Below, in pieces: positions 8,592 through 20,170 of a stretch of DNA of 64,000 nt; the first letter of the stretch is position 1; every line of letters begins with the position of its first letter. A model generated the notes under the pieces. The model was given only the letters and a program-made list of their open reading frames with translations, was not told where the DNA came from and made no database searches. Position numbers and translations under genes: made by a program. This DNA is from Clitopilus passeckerianus (Eukaryota > Basidiomycota > Agaricomycetes > Agaricales > Entolomataceae). The stretch is from positions 85,450 through 149,449 of the forward strand of contig CALYLX010000041.1 in NCBI GenBank assembly GCA_944990035.1. The letters are read 5' to 3'.

Positions 8592-10298
8592 CATTGGGTC
8601 TCGGGCACCGGTAGGTGTTTTGTAAGCACCTTTGACCATATCAGATGTTTTGATGATACGGGTATGTCCCATGATTGTCTTGGCACGTCGCCAGTTGTTG
8701 TCAAACTGGACGGCTTTCTTGACCCAATCGTCAAATGTGGTAGGAGGGGAATCGGAAAAGAGAATTTTCTCTCGGAGTTTGGGGGTAAGTCCTTCCATGA
8801 AGATCTCGATCTTTGCAGTGTCACCGCTGAGATCAGTTCGTGCAAGAATATTCTTGAAGACAGTGACAAATTCGTCAGCTGTCCCATCCTGTCGTAAGGC
8901 TTTGAGTTGGAGAAGTGCGGCAGCTTTGTCGTCGGTAGGGGAAAAGGCTTCTTTGAATTGGCTGATAAATTCAGCGTAGGTGGCTTTCCTTTCAGCTGCT
9001 GAATATTTATCGTGAAATTCTAATCCCCATGCTGCTGCAGTTCCTTCTTTGAGGAAGGATAGGGCGATGCGAATCTTCTTGTCATCTTCGAGTTGGTTGA
9101 GGTTGTTTAGGATGAGGTAGTCTTCAAGTTCCTGAATGAACTTTCTGGTCTTGGATCGGTCTCCGGAGAACGTTTGGGGTTTGGCTCCAATGTCCTTCTT
9201 GTTGTTGTTGTCTTGTGACATTTCGTAGTCGAAATCGAAGTCGGTCTCTGGTTCAATTGTTTCTGCACTGGGGCGCTCCTCTGGCTCAGCTGTGGGGCTC
9301 TCCTCTAGCTGTTGTTGTACTTGGTGTTCTTCTTCTTCCTCTTCGGGCAAGACAGAAGCGCTGGTAGACGGGACTAGTGATGGGTTCCTGGATATTGCTG
9401 TGGGTAATGGTGCGAAGCGTCGCTGTTCCTCCTCGTCTACTTCAATGTCGTGTTCTCGTTGAGCTCGGACAATAGCAGGGTCTTATGAGGTCGTTCAGGG
9501 GTAGGGAAGTCTAGAGCGTGGAAGTGTCTGTTTTCAACGGCAACGGTGGTGAATGTGAATTTGCCAGAGAGAGGCGTAGCACCAGCGGTTATTGTTGTGA
9601 TTAAAACCGCAGTAGCTTCCGTTGGTGAACTTGTAGACGTTGTTGGTTCCTTCTACTAGAGTGGTATTTCGTGGCGGGTGGTCTGCCCTGTGTACGACCG
9701 TGGTGACTGAGTGGTAGCCGCAACGGCAATCGGCCTGTTGCGTGCTTCTGCTGTGTTGTCGTGGGGTGGGCCTGCGCTAACAATGAGCGGGCCTTCTGAT
9801 CAGCTTGACCTTTTGTTAAGGCAGAGCCTAACAACTTAGGTAATACTGTTTACGCTCGATGTCTTTGATAAACAAAGACAGAGATTTGTCAGCAGCTGCG
9901 GCTGTACTGACAACCTGGTGAGATTGACGAAGCAAGGGACTTAAAGGCGAAGTAGAGAACTAAGCAGTTAGGTAGATTGCCTAGGTCAAGCTGAGGAGCC
10001 TCGACCAAATGGTACAGGTTTATATACCTATCTAGTAGTTCTAAATATAGCACATGCGCAGCATGCTGAGTAAGTAATGAGTCATGCGCAGCATGATGAG
10101 TAAGTACATGAGTCAGTATGACTCAATGCGAGTCAGAAAGAGTCAGATAAGGTATAAGTCTCTCACGATCGTGAGAGATGCGGAGTAAGCATGGAAAAAG
10201 ATGAAAAATGCGCAGTGATGCGCAGCATATGTGAGTAATCGTGCATAGGTAAGCGGGCCGGGGTATGTAAGGAGAAACATGTAAGCAAAATCATAACA
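8592..10298 (-). mobile_element. Outer gypsy copy, part 1: 5' LTR, leader and start of gag
   Basis: Minus-strand 5' end of the copy interrupted by the inner element. It reads from the LTR (10298 to 9814) through the self-priming site (9811 to 9800), leader, and gag from the ATG at 9221 to the break at CATTG 8592-8596, where it resumes at 1349. Here gag keeps the correct frame through the capsid (KLREKILFSD present), which shows that the inner copy is frame-shifted there. One G run at 9478-9480 is one base short in the leader frame. The LTR abuts Helitron coding sequence at 10299; the matching target duplication (expected TCAAG) lies outside the window. Confidence 0.92.
9814..10298 (-). repeat. 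5' LTR of the outer gypsy copy
   Basis: 485 bp, inverted relative to the other two LTRs. Read by eye it matches the inner copy's 5' LTR at every position, including the four sites at which the inner copy's own 3' LTR differs. With 1350-1834 it makes a long inverted repeat that continues into the leaders. Confidence 0.95.
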
Positions 10299-12193
10299 TC
10301 AAGGTCATCATCACCTTCGGCAACAGCATCTTCTAACCCGCTATAGAGAGAAGCACGGAGCTGTGGTTGATGTTTTTCAAGGTAGAGGAGCCGGTTTTGG
10401 TCAACGGAGGCAAACATGTCAACCATGTATCGGCAGAAGAGTCTCCCACCATGTAGAAGGGTGGAGAATTCGCCTGGGCGGACGAATGCATAATAAATGA
10501 TATAGGCTCGTTGGGAGAGGCGCTTGGTTGTCCCTGGCAGCGTGAGCTTATCATGCCAACCATCTGTCCCCTCGAGGTAGAGAAGAGGGTACTGCAAAGG
10601 ACAATAGGCCGAATGCGTGTCGTGAACACGGTGTAGAGGCCCATCTCTTGCTCGGAGGAGAATATCCCGCTTGTTGGTGACTGGCGCATTTGGAAGTATA
10701 ATTGCCGGTTCTTCAACTGTTGGTAAGTTGTAGCGACGCCTATCCGACCCAGGTACAACCTGGAGCCGTATACAGTAGTTCTCGATGTTGGGATGAGATT
10801 GAAGAATCTCCCATGCGTGGCGGTAGATTCCAGCGTATTGGTGGTTGCGGGTGAGGTGATCCTGGAGGAGCTCCATGACCTGGCGGTTGAGGCTTGGATT
10901 CTGCTGTACTCGTGCTTCCATAGCTGCTCGAGGTTCGTAAACATAGAGCTGAGCATACTTTGGTTGCTGCCCGTCCCGTGGGGCCAGAGCACCAGACCAG
11001 TGGCAAAGCTCTCCGGATATGCAAAAGACGGGTGGCCCGCGTCCATTGTTAACCGATCTAACTTCATTTACACCAAGCGAGGTGAATGAAAAAGCGCAAT
11101 TGTATTTCCATATATCATTACGGAAATCCTTGCAGCGAGGCTCAAGAGATTCATAAAGTTCGCGAATATAGGGCGGAGGGTCTGGATGAGCGGGCAGTAG
11201 CACTTTGCCTTGATTGCAACACATGCCGAATTTAGGCGACCTTTGCGAAGAACTTGCGAGCTTTTCGGCCATCCAGTGCAGAGCTTGGCAATGTGGACAT
11301 CGCATGTTCATGCGTCCCAGCGAATGTCGTTCTGCTGGCTCGGTATAAGGTTGACGTGCGAGGGCAAGAAAATCTCTTCGAGCACGTGGTCGACCAGCGC
11401 GGTTGGCTAATGATTTGTGATAAGCGCCTGAAAGGTGAAATAATGTAGAGAACATACTTTGGCGGGGCACGCGTCGGGCAATAGCCTGAGTAGCGGGTGG
11501 TGTAGGTAAAGGAGGAGCATGAACGGGTGTGGCTGCACGGTGCTGCTGTGTATGATTGTCTGGCTGCCAAAACTTAGACCAAGCCTTGGAGGCAGAATAG
11601 AACAACTCACATGTCGGCGGTGAAGATCCTCGGGATTGCCAGCTTGTTCAAGCGATGGGTTTAGATCCTCCCTTGTACTATTCCTGTGGTTTCCAAGCAA
11701 CGTTGGAGGCGGTGTTGGGAGCGGCTAGGTTAGATTGATATTAGCGGCGTTGAGGTTACATGCAAGCCCCGTAGTCTCACCTGCAAAATTCCACCTCGTC
11801 TCGAACTACTCGTGCGAGGGCGGGTTGGGGATTCTTCTTCAATCCGTGGAAGGGTTTCCCAGTTCATACGCTGGGCTACTGGACGCCTGTTCGTCGGACT
11901 AACTTGCGTTGGGGGAGGAGTATTCTCGGGCCCATTTGTAAATAACCTGGCATGGTACATTCGGGTTAGCGTAACAAAAGCATTCCATGGGGCCGATAGT
12001 ATTGACCTTTGTGCACATGCAGCACCTAGCAGAGAAGGATCGGTTACATTCTGAGCCAATGAAGCACCCAGAGGTATCCTGCGACGCTGCGAGCTGCTCT
12101 CATCAGCCAGATGGCGTTCTCGCGATTCTTGGCGGCGTTGCTGCAGGTATTGCTCGAATTCACTGGGTGTGACATTCTCAAACTGCCTAGAAG
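10299..12193 (-). pseudogene. Helitron helicase-like transposase, N-terminal part, truncated by gypsy insertion
   Basis: The minus-strand frame from about 11605 to 10299 gives some 435 residues typical of Helitron-like N-terminal regions. It has the CPHCQALHW zinc-like motif (near 11299), the FGMCCNQGKV segment, AQLYVYEP, then CPLQYPLLYLEGTDGW and a GRLFCRYMVDMFASVDQNRL block. Upstream pieces are separated by short introns, for example about 11430-11459. They include a coiled-coil-like start (EQYLQQRRQESRER, near 12150-12110) and a Cys-rich piece near 12015-11940 in another frame. The protein is cut at the LTR border at 10299, before the Rep catalytic motifs and the helicase, which would lie left of the window if still present. 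Helitrons move by rolling-circle replication. This copy cannot make a whole protein. Confidence 0.85.
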
Positions 12194-12912
12194 AGAGCTA
12201 AGCAGTCATCTTTTAGCATAGAGTGTACACTCACATTGTTAGGCCTGCATAGAGTCCTGCAGAAACAACCTGCCCGAATAACAAAGAATTTCAGCCATAA
12301 GACCCTGAATACGCCACACCAAACTTGAGGAAATTTCCAGAATGCGTGACCACAATTTTCGGGCCCTTTCAGTCCAGGTTCACAAACACACATTTTGTTG
12401 TGGTGGCAGCTGCATGTTGTATTGAATTTGAGGGCTACATGGACATACTACTCCTATGGGCGATAGAGGACCTGTCGGATCCAGTATTTGCTGTTTTTAG
12501 GAATGTGAGGAAAATATGATCCTAAGACGCGTGTAGATGAGGGGTAAGAGTAAGAATGAAGCCTACGTCGAGAGTATGTGGTGAAGGTTGTGACGATGCA
12601 GAGTGAAATGCGAGCGGCAACATGACGCGTCGAGCTGCGAACCAAACATGTACAAAATTTGGGCTCAAATTGGAAGGACCCTTTATGTCAACTGTCCTTT
12701 ATTATAATAGATAGCGGATGGGGAGGCGAGCACTGCGCCAGCCAGTTGAACAAACCCTGGAAACTCTCGCATATCAATAATTTTAGTTCCGCCACTATGC
12801 GTCTCCCTTCCAATGGCCTAATGCTAGCCGTCATAATTTCCCGATGCCCATATAAACTTGACATCGACGTCCTGGCCGCCCATCGTCTCACTTGCAGGAC
12901 GGCATAGCGAGG
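12194..12912. other. Between Helitron remnant and first esterase
   Basis: No convincing coding region. The 5' end of the Helitron should be here, but Helitrons end only in a weak TC dinucleotide and I cannot place it. A TATAAA at 12851-12856 belongs to the esterase downstream. Confidence 0.5.
12851..12856 (+). promoter_or_regulatory. TATA box of esterase 1
   Basis: TATAAA, 57 bases before the ATG at 12913. The two paralogs at the other end of the window have A/T-rich boxes 60-65 bases before their ATGs, which supports both this box and the chosen starts. Confidence 0.6.
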
Positions 12913-14871
12913 ATGTTCTTCAGGTCTGCTCTTGCCACTGCCTCAGCATTGGCACTGGCCGGCAGCGTTTATGGACAAACTGACGGTTTGACTGTTTCTA
13001 CCAGGCAAGGCCCTGTTACTGGTACCCAGGTCGGAGTGGGAGTACGGCAGTTCCTTGGCATACCGTATGCAATTGCTGGCCGATGGGAGGCTCCCAAGGC
13101 AGCCCCTCAAAGGTCCTCAACCTTTGCTGCGACGACATATGGCGATTCTTGCATCCAGTCTCTGACTGAAAGCAACCGCGAGTTCTTGTCACTCACAGGC
13201 CTCCCGGCGTTATTGGATCCTGTTCCAGAATCAGAGGATTGCCTCAGTGTCAATGTTTGGGCACCTAGCGCAGCAAGGAAGCAGAATACAGCCGTTATGC
13301 TTTGGGTCTGCGGCGGAATTTTCCAATTCGGAACTGTAAGTTGAGCACAACTGTCTTATTGGATCGCACAAGCTGATGTCGCTCAGAGCAACACCGTTGT
13401 TTATAATGGCACGACTCTAGTTCAGGACTTCGAGGATATCACCGTCGTAACCTTCAACCACCGCATTAACATCTTTGGACAGCCGAATGCACCGCAATTG
13501 GCCAGTCCAACTGCCTCTCAGAACTATGGGCTTCTTGATATCGATGCTGCGATACAATGGGTCTATGACAACATTGCTTCCTTTGGCGGTGATCCTGAAC
13601 GTATCGTTCTCTTTGGAGTAAGTTCAGGTGCAGCTGCCATCGATGCGTACACTTTCTCTCATCCGACAGATACAAGGGTTAAGGGTGGGTACCTGAAGTT
13701 AATCCGCTAGTAAAGTGCACGCAACTGAACTACAATCTATTCACAGGTGTCATAGAGCAGTCTGGGACGTAAGTCGACGAAACGGGAATTTGAAAATATT
13801 AAGCTCATCTTGCCCCTAACAAGCCTTCAATTACCTATTTTCTCAACTCCCGATACACCAGGCCAACCTGACCCCAAGGATTGGAACGAAGTCGCAAAGG
13901 CTGTTGGATGCGGAACAAGTGCGCGCCTTGCTGTACCACCGAGATTTGTTCTAATACACTGTCTTTCGCAGGTGTCAACGCGGCTCAACTGCAATGCATG
14001 AAAGCTGTTCCCTTCAGGACTCTCGAGAACGCCGTCATCAGCAGTGGAGTGTCTTTCAGCCCTCTGGTCGATGGTAAGCTGCTTTCTTCACAGAACATCC
14101 TTGGAAACTAAAACCAGTCTCTTGCTAGATATCACGATTCCTTCTGATCCCGCCGCTAGATCAGCAGCTGGGAACTTCCTTAAAGTGCCAATCCTAGGTG
14201 GAACAAATGCCCAGGAGGGAGATATTTTTGTTGTTGCTCTGGAGCTCCTTAAGCTGGGTTTCACTATCCCTGGAGCAACCCATCTGGTTGCCGATGTCGT
14301 CACAAAGGTGATTGACTTCCATCCTCTTCCCATAATCCATCTCTCAGCCCTCTCGGAATAGGCTGCCTACAGGTGCCCTGCCAGCAATACTGCAAGGGAT
14401 CGCTCCAAAGTCGTTCCTACCTGGAGATACCATTACCAAGGTAAGCCGTAGGACACACGTAATTTCAAGGCTAAACCTGAATCCACAGGCGTCTTCCCAA
14501 ACATTTCGAGCCGCAAAGATTTGCGAGCTTACCACGCTTCCGAGATACCAATTGTGTTTGGCACATATAACGTGAAGACATCTCCTGCGCCGACAGCAGC
14601 TGAAGCAGCACTGTCCAAATATGTTCAAGGTGCTTGGGTCAACTTCGCCCGTGACCCTTCCCATGGGCTCAGCAATTACGGTTGGCCTACCTATAATGCG
14701 GGCACCAAGAGCGTAGCTCAACTTGGGAACAGCAACAACGAGACCGGTGTCGTTTTTACGACCCCTTCGGATATGGACGCAGGATGCGACACGTTGGAGA
14801 CGATTGAGGATATCGCGCAGTTGATTTTTGATTTGTTAGGAATTGACGTGTCAGACTGGCAATCAACTTGA
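12913..14871 (+). CDS. Secreted type-B carboxylesterase/lipase, paralog 1
   Basis: Alpha/beta-hydrolase of the carboxylesterase type-B family, which cleaves carboxylic esters outside the cell. The start at 12913 gives a clear signal peptide (MFFRSALATASALALAGSVYG). Exon 1 ends at 13335; intron 13336-13386; at least six more short introns. Visible motifs: RQFLGIPYA, EDCLSVNVWAP (disulfide Cys), nucleophile in LFGVSSGAAA (GxSxG kept, not the usual GESAG), acid in GGTNAQEGD, catalytic His in RAYHASEIPIVFGTY, and the C-terminal NYGWPTYN block. The oxyanion-hole motif, HGGG in most members, reads CGGI here. This may lower or change activity. Expected length is about 530 residues. Paralogs lie at 55900-57812 and 58706-60479. 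Confidence 0.9.
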
Positions 14872-14986
14872 GGAATTACAAAGCACGAGCTGCTAACCCG
14901 TCGCTTTGCTACGGCCCTCCACACACTTGTAAGCCTCGCAAACTACGTGTGCTCCGGACCTTGCTCCACTCTGGATTGCAAGCTCG

Positions 14987-15009
14987 CTGGGGGGCCTGCT
15001 GCCCCCCAG
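14987..15009. other. GC-rich hairpin
   Basis: A perfect 9-bp stem (CTGGGGGGC with GCCCCCCAG) and a 5-base loop, about 115 bp after the esterase stop. A second hairpin with similar flanking words (GCAAGCT...CGCTGG) is at 15183-15207. Function unknown: it could be a transcription-end structure or the remnant of a small transposon end. Confidence 0.5.
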
Positions 15010-16128
15010 ACCCCCTGCTCAGTACACAATTGTTAATCCTAATACGTAGCACTGAGTATAATGGGCTTTTTTGAAAGGAACCGCAAAGTGTGACCTGTTT
15101 AATCTTTTCACCGGACGATGTATGATCTGGGGTCCCGTCTGGCATATCAAATAACTCATGAAATTAACTCAGGCTTTGTTGTGCCCCGCAAGCTACGCTG
15201 GCGGGGCCTATCCATCCAGTCTTCACTTACGCTAATCTGCGCCTGGTGATCACGAAAACAACAATACTAACTCAACTCCAGGCTAAATCTACCTTCTCGT
15301 CCCTCGCTTTTATAGATACCGGTTATTCTTACTCTAAATACAGACATATTCGAAGGAAAACTCCCCTCAAGGTCGACAAACCACTCTGAATTTGGAGGGT
15401 GCTCAGACTGTAGTTGTGGGAATACCTTTCCTCATTAAACCAAAATCCGCGCCAGGGCGTGAGACTTCCTTCCTGCATTCGGGAGCCAGCAGTCCAAACG
15501 ACAAAAGGGGAGACTTTGATTATGTAAATTATTACGTAAATAGATTGGTCAGACGGCGTTCGTTGTCCCGTTAATTATAGATGTCAAACTTCTAGACATG
15601 AAATGATAAGCATCGACCTTTACCAGCCGCCGTCATGCTTCTCCCTTGTATCCCATCTTTCTCTCCACCACCACCTGCTTTGACCGTTTCCCAGTGCTAC
15701 GATTCTTCTGAGCAGCGACGGTCCAGAGCAGGACAAACTGCTGCTTCCAAGTAGCGTCTGACCAGGCCATCGGACAAAAACCTTTTCAGTGAAAGCGGAC
15801 TCGAAAGCATGGGATTGCTGCATTGTCCCAAGGATCGGAGGTTTAGTTGTTGAAGGGGTTCCGCAGTCGTGGCGTCACACTGCTCGTCAGAGGCGGATTG
15901 AGAAAAGGTTTTAGGTGTGTATATGAGGAGGCGGAGGAGGGCATGGCTGGGTAGCCATAGGAGGACATTTGAATATTTAACATTATGTAGGTATACTGGA
16001 TAAACGAACTCTGACAGTTGAGGTATAAAATCACTAGGGTTTCCCCCTCAGAATAATAAGTTCGTTTGCAGTAGCATAGATATAAGAAAATTCGACTAAA
16101 ACAATAAAGCTGCCAGGTAGAAAATGAT
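15010..16128. other. Gene-free stretch between esterase 1 and tRNA-Gly
   Basis: Apart from the hairpin at 15183-15207 I see no coding region with conserved motifs or intron-like structure. Short open frames on both strands look random. Confidence 0.5.
15183..15207. other. Second GC-rich hairpin, related to 14987-15009
   Basis: A 7-bp stem (GCCCCGC with GCGGGGC) and an 11-base loop. It shares the words GCAAGCT and CGCTGG with the hairpin 200 bp upstream, so both may derive from one repeated element. Confidence 0.4.
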
Positions 16129-16199
16129 ACACTGAAGGGGAATCGAACCCCTGCCGCTTGCTTGGAAGGCAAGCATGATAACCACTTCACCATCAGTGT
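16129..16199 (-). tRNA. tRNA-Gly (anticodon TCC)
   Basis: On the minus strand a cloverleaf of 71 nt: 7-bp acceptor stem (ACACTGA with TCAGTGT), D arm with the AGTGGTTA loop, anticodon stem CTTGC/GCAAG around the loop CTTCCAA (anticodon TCC, glycine GGA/GGG codons), and T arm AGGGG-TTCGATT-CCCCT. The internal promoter boxes A and B fall in the D and T arms. No intron. It starts with A where most tRNA-Gly genes have G. Confidence 0.93.
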
Positions 16200-16680
16200 G
16201 TGGGAGGTTGCTGCAAAGTTTCTCTGTACAGGTTGCGAAGGAGCAAGAACCCTGACTATAAGTCCTATATGCTGCATTGAATCCTCTTACTCGATATCAT
16301 TACTTTCGCAACATGTAAAACTTCAAGAACCGAGTACCTTCAAAAAAAAAGTTCAATTGCGGTGTCCTCATTGGCCGCCCCTCCGTCATCGGAGTCATCG
16401 GGCCGAAGTCATGGGTGTCAATGCCGCACTCGGTACACCGAACAACTTGCCGGATCCAAATTTAACATGAAATTGCATTGATTAGTGAGCTCCAGCCGTA
16501 AACCTCATCAAGTCGGCCGTCAAGCAACCTTTCAGCTCTAGCTCTGTAAATTGTCCGAGGTTATAAGGGTGCTTTGGTGACTGTATCCCTTCAGCTTGCT
16601 CTAGCCGTGACTGCCAGTGGCTTCAACCCGACGGGAACCTTTTCGACGAAGCTCTAATCCAACCCGCGGCCGACTATACG
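16200..16680. other. Upstream region of the sulfate permease
   Basis: About 480 bases with no gene. Presumed promoter and 5' leader of the SulP gene. No clear TATA box or repeat. Confidence 0.4.
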
Positions 16681-19223
16681 ATGAACACTCCCACGAGTCC
16701 TATGAGAGATAGCAGCGAGAGTACTGCATTGTTGGACGCTGGGTTAAGAGATGACGATGGTCGGTACGGGAGCACAGGAGGTACACCCTCTGTCGTCGAC
16801 TCAGGTTAGTTTCTGAACCTGACTCCAGCGATAGTCTGACAATGGCCCCGTAGTGGATGATAAACCAAAAGGCCCAAAATCGCCACTAACGAAGAAGATC
16901 ATGTACTATATCCCTTCGTTCACCTGGATACCTAATTACTCCAAATCACTGTACGTGCTGCTGGTCTCCCAATGTCTGGCAAGATGATGTTGACAGAGAG
17001 CACTTTACAGGATTAGCGGAGACATCCTCGCAGGCTTGACTGTGGCATCTATGCTCATACCCCAATCTGTCTCTTACGCAACTTCATTGGCCCACATGAG
17101 CCCTCATACAGGTCTCGTACGTCCTCAGCTCCCTGTTGTCCAAGCTCCTCCCGACGCTGATTCCATTAAACTTCCGCTAGTTTTCCGCGTCCATCCCCGG
17201 CATCGTTTACGCTTTCCTAGGCACTTCTCGGCAACTGAATGTCGCCCCTGAAGCAGCGCTTAGCTTGCTGCTTGGCCAGGCTATCATGGAATTCAGACAT
17301 GATGCGCCGGAGGGAACAAGCCCAAAGGACCTGGACAGGATGAGCATTCAGGTTGCAACAGTGGTAGCTTTACAGGTGAGCCTCTTATGTTCTCAAGATT
17401 GGAGTTCTTTTACTCACAATTTTCGAATCTGCCAGGCTGGCCTGTTCTCCTTCTGCTTGGGAATCTTCAGGCTGGGATTCATTGATGTTGTGCTCAGTCG
17501 AGCCTTGCTACGAGGTTTCGTGACCGCTGTAGCATTGGTTATCATGGTGCAAGTTCCATCGTGTCACCTTTGCATTATCTGGCTTCTGACCTTCATACAG
17601 TGAACAACTCATCCCAATGTTCGGCCTTGTTGCTCTCCAGCATACTCTCAAACCGGAATCGACCCTCGAGAAGATATTTTTTCTGATTGAACAAACTATG
17701 GAGCATATGAACTTCCATGCCACCGTCATCAGCTTTTCAGCCCTGGGTGCTTTGGTCGTTCTCAGATATTTCAAGGCTGTCTTCAAGAAGTATTGGTTCA
17801 TCTATCGGATACCAGAGGTGTTGATTGTCGTCGGTGTCTCGACTTGTGAGTGCGATCTGTGCTACTGTCTAGCCATCCCTAAGTTTTCTTCTATACAGTC
17901 TTGTCGTCCAAGTTCAGGTGGGACAAGGAGGGCGTTGACATTCTAGGCGCTGTCAACATTTCAACAAAGCACTCTTTCTTCCAGTTCCCTCTGAAGTCCG
18001 CGAATTTGTCCTACTTGAGGCGCACGACTTCCACAGCTGTGTAGGTTCAGTCTTTTCGAGATGCTAGGGTTTACAGTGTGCTGACGTAGAGCCTTAGGAT
18101 CATTGCAATCGTTGGCTTCCTTGATAGCATCGTCGCAGCCAAGCAGAATGGAGCACGATTCAGACACTCTATCAGCCCAAATAGAGAGCTCGTGGCTTTA
18201 GGCCTGTCCAATGTAGTTGGTTCCTTTGTTCCGGGAACATTACCTGCTTATGGTTCGATTACGCGGTAAATTCTCCTTACCGGATCTACGTGTACGACTT
18301 GGCTGACTTACGTCTGCCCTCTAGCTCCCGCATCAACGGCGATGTCGGCGGTCGAAGCCAAATGGCCTCGCTCGTGTGCTCAGCAGTGATCCTCCTCGCA
18401 ACTTTCTTCCTTCTTCCGTGGCTCTACTTCCTACCTAAATGCGTCCTCGCGTCCGTGGTCCTTCTCGTCGTCTGGTCTCTGCTCGCCGAAGCACCACACG
18501 ACATCAAATATTACTGGAGAATGAGAGCATGGGTGGACATGTCACTCATGCTTTTGACGTTTGTGTTCTCAATTGTCTGGGATGTGGAAGTCGGCGTCAT
18601 CGTAAGCTTGGTTATCTCGTTGTTGTTGGTCGTACATAGGTCGAGCAGGGCTAGGATGACGATTTTGGTGGGCTTCTCCAGTATTCGCCGAACATGAGGG
18701 TGAATACTAATTTACCTACCTTTAGGGTCGGATACCTGGAACAGACCGATGGAAACCAATCGAAGAGAACCCAGAAGCTGAAGAACCGTATGAAGGCGCA
18801 TTGATTATCAGGATTAGGGAGAACTTGGATTTCGGTATGTTCTCATTTCTTGGCATCTCGGAAATAGCAACTGAGTCATTCTCGTCAATAGCGAATACTG
18901 CTCAGCTCAAGGACAGACTCCGAAGACTTGAACTCTACGGCGTCGAGAAATCCCATCCCTCCGAGGCACCCCGACGCCGAGAGGCATCCGTCCTTGTCTT
19001 CCACCTGAACGATGTAGTGGAGGTTGATGCTTCCGCTGCGCAGATCATGTACGAGCTCTTGGAGGACTACAAGAGTCGGAATGTCGGGCTCTATATCACG
19101 CATTTGAATAACGGGCCGCGGGAGACGTTCCAGAAGGCAGGAATCATTGATCTTCTTGGATGGGATGCGTTCAGGGAGAATGTGGCTGATGCTATGGCGC
19201 TAGTAGAGGCGGGCAGGAGGTGA
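16681..19223 (+). CDS. SulP family sulfate permease with STAS domain
   Basis: Plasma-membrane anion transporter of the SLC26/SulP family, likely taking up sulfate. The ATG at 16681 begins a hydrophilic Ser/Thr/Asp-rich tail (exon 1 to 16804), followed by at least ten short introns. Visible segments in order: IPNYSKS and GDILAGLTVASMLIPQSVSYA (the SulP signature helix), NVAPEAALSLLLGQ, helices around FSFCLGIFRLGF and RGFVTAVALVIMV, EQLIPMFGL, the conserved GLSNVVGSFVPGTLPAYGSITR block near 18200, NGDVGGRSQMASLVCS, further helices, and a C-terminal cytoplasmic STAS domain (about 18990-19200) with HLNDVVEVDASAAQ as its nucleotide-loop region. Ends KRAVEAGRR-like with TGA at 19221-19223. Expected size is about 700 residues. 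Substrate specificity is inferred from family. Confidence 0.93.
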
Positions 19224-19408
19224 AGAGGCAGTAATGACTGAGAACATTGGGGATCATGGAATTTACGACGATTTGGATGACTGGAAAGGGGATACATCGG
19301 ATATATTTCACTTTGTTCAATGATGCACTTAGAAGAGCCTCATATTCGTACAGACTAGCGATTACATTCGATACACTGTTCTGCTACCCACAAATCGGGG
19401 GAACCGCT

Positions 19409-20125
19409 TCATGTCTTCCATGCAAAGACTCTACAGGGGCTTCCGTCACTCCCTTCCAGCTTGAGCGGAGCAAGCGCGACCATGCTGCAGCCCTTCTGCT
19501 TTGCCTCGATTAGATTTGTCAGATTTTCAGCAATAACACGTCCCCCTGCCAGAAAAACCTCATGACACCCAAACGATGCGCCCTCGCCTACACCCTCGTA
19601 CGGCGTCTGGTCCGGACTCAGGGTATCAACCCCTAGAATCCGGACTCCGGCATCGAAGAACTGCTGAGCAACCGCGCGAGAAAGGTATGGGTGGTGATAG
19701 TACTGGGAGGAATGATACAACGTTTCGCCCCAACCTGTCCTAATAAGGACTATCGCGTCTTTCAGGTGGGCGATTTCGATCGAGGACCGGGCCAATGCGG
19801 GTTCAATGTGTACCTTCCAAGTTATCTCCTCTCTGTTCTTCAACTTCGTCCCGTTGTCCGACTCGTCCCCCGCTAGATCCACGAGGACCAGAGGACCGAT
19901 CAAGGACGGGAGCGGGATGTCGGTTAGTGTCACCCCGTTCTCGAAGAAGTGCGCAGGTGCGTCGATATGGGTACCGGTATGCGTCCCGCAGGATATTTCG
20001 TGAACGGAGTATCCGTCTTTTGAGACAGTGGCGTAAGGTATTAGGGAAAATGACGGGTCGTCTGGGTAGATTGGGATATGGGAGGTTAGAGACTGTGTCA
20101 AGTCAACTAAAGTGTTTGTGTTCAT
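19409..20125 (-). CDS. Cyclase-family hydrolase (kynurenine formamidase-like)
   Basis: Single-exon protein of about 238 residues if translation starts at MNTNTLVDLTQ (20125). The same frame is open 15 codons further to 20170, but that start is less typical. The hallmark is CGTHTGTHIDAPAHF at about residues 45-59: the HxGTHxDxPxH metal-binding motif of the cyclase family (PF04199), which includes bacterial and fungal kynurenine formamidases and isatin hydrolases. Later segments LIRTGWGE, GVRILGVDTLSPD and GCHEVFLAGG carry the remaining family residues (His near the C-terminal third). It hydrolyses amide or lactone-like substrates, probably with zinc or manganese, in the cytosol. The exact substrate cannot be read from the sequence. 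It is convergent with the sulfate permease, 185 bp apart. Confidence 0.88.
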   Translation of the reverse strand: MNTNTLVDLTQSLTSHIPIYPDDPSFSLIPYATVSKDGYSVHEISCGTHTGTHIDAPAHFFENGVTLTDIPLPSLIGPLVLVDLAGDESDNGTKLKNREEITWKVHIEPALARSSIEIAHLKDAIVLIRTGWGETLYHSSQYYHHPYLSRAVAQQFFDAGVRILGVDTLSPDQTPYEGVGEGASFGCHEVFLAGGRVIAENLTNLIEAKQKGCSMVALAPLKLEGSDGSPCRVFAWKT

Positions 20126-20170
20126 GGAAATCTTATACTCTGGATCGATACTGCGTTTGATGTTAGTCAA

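Noticed and set aside
10163..11605. A 480-codon minus-strand frame read as one protein.
   Set aside because: The last 45 codons lie in the gypsy LTR, the first codon is TTG, and there are intron borders inside the first part. Only 10299 onward is Helitron.
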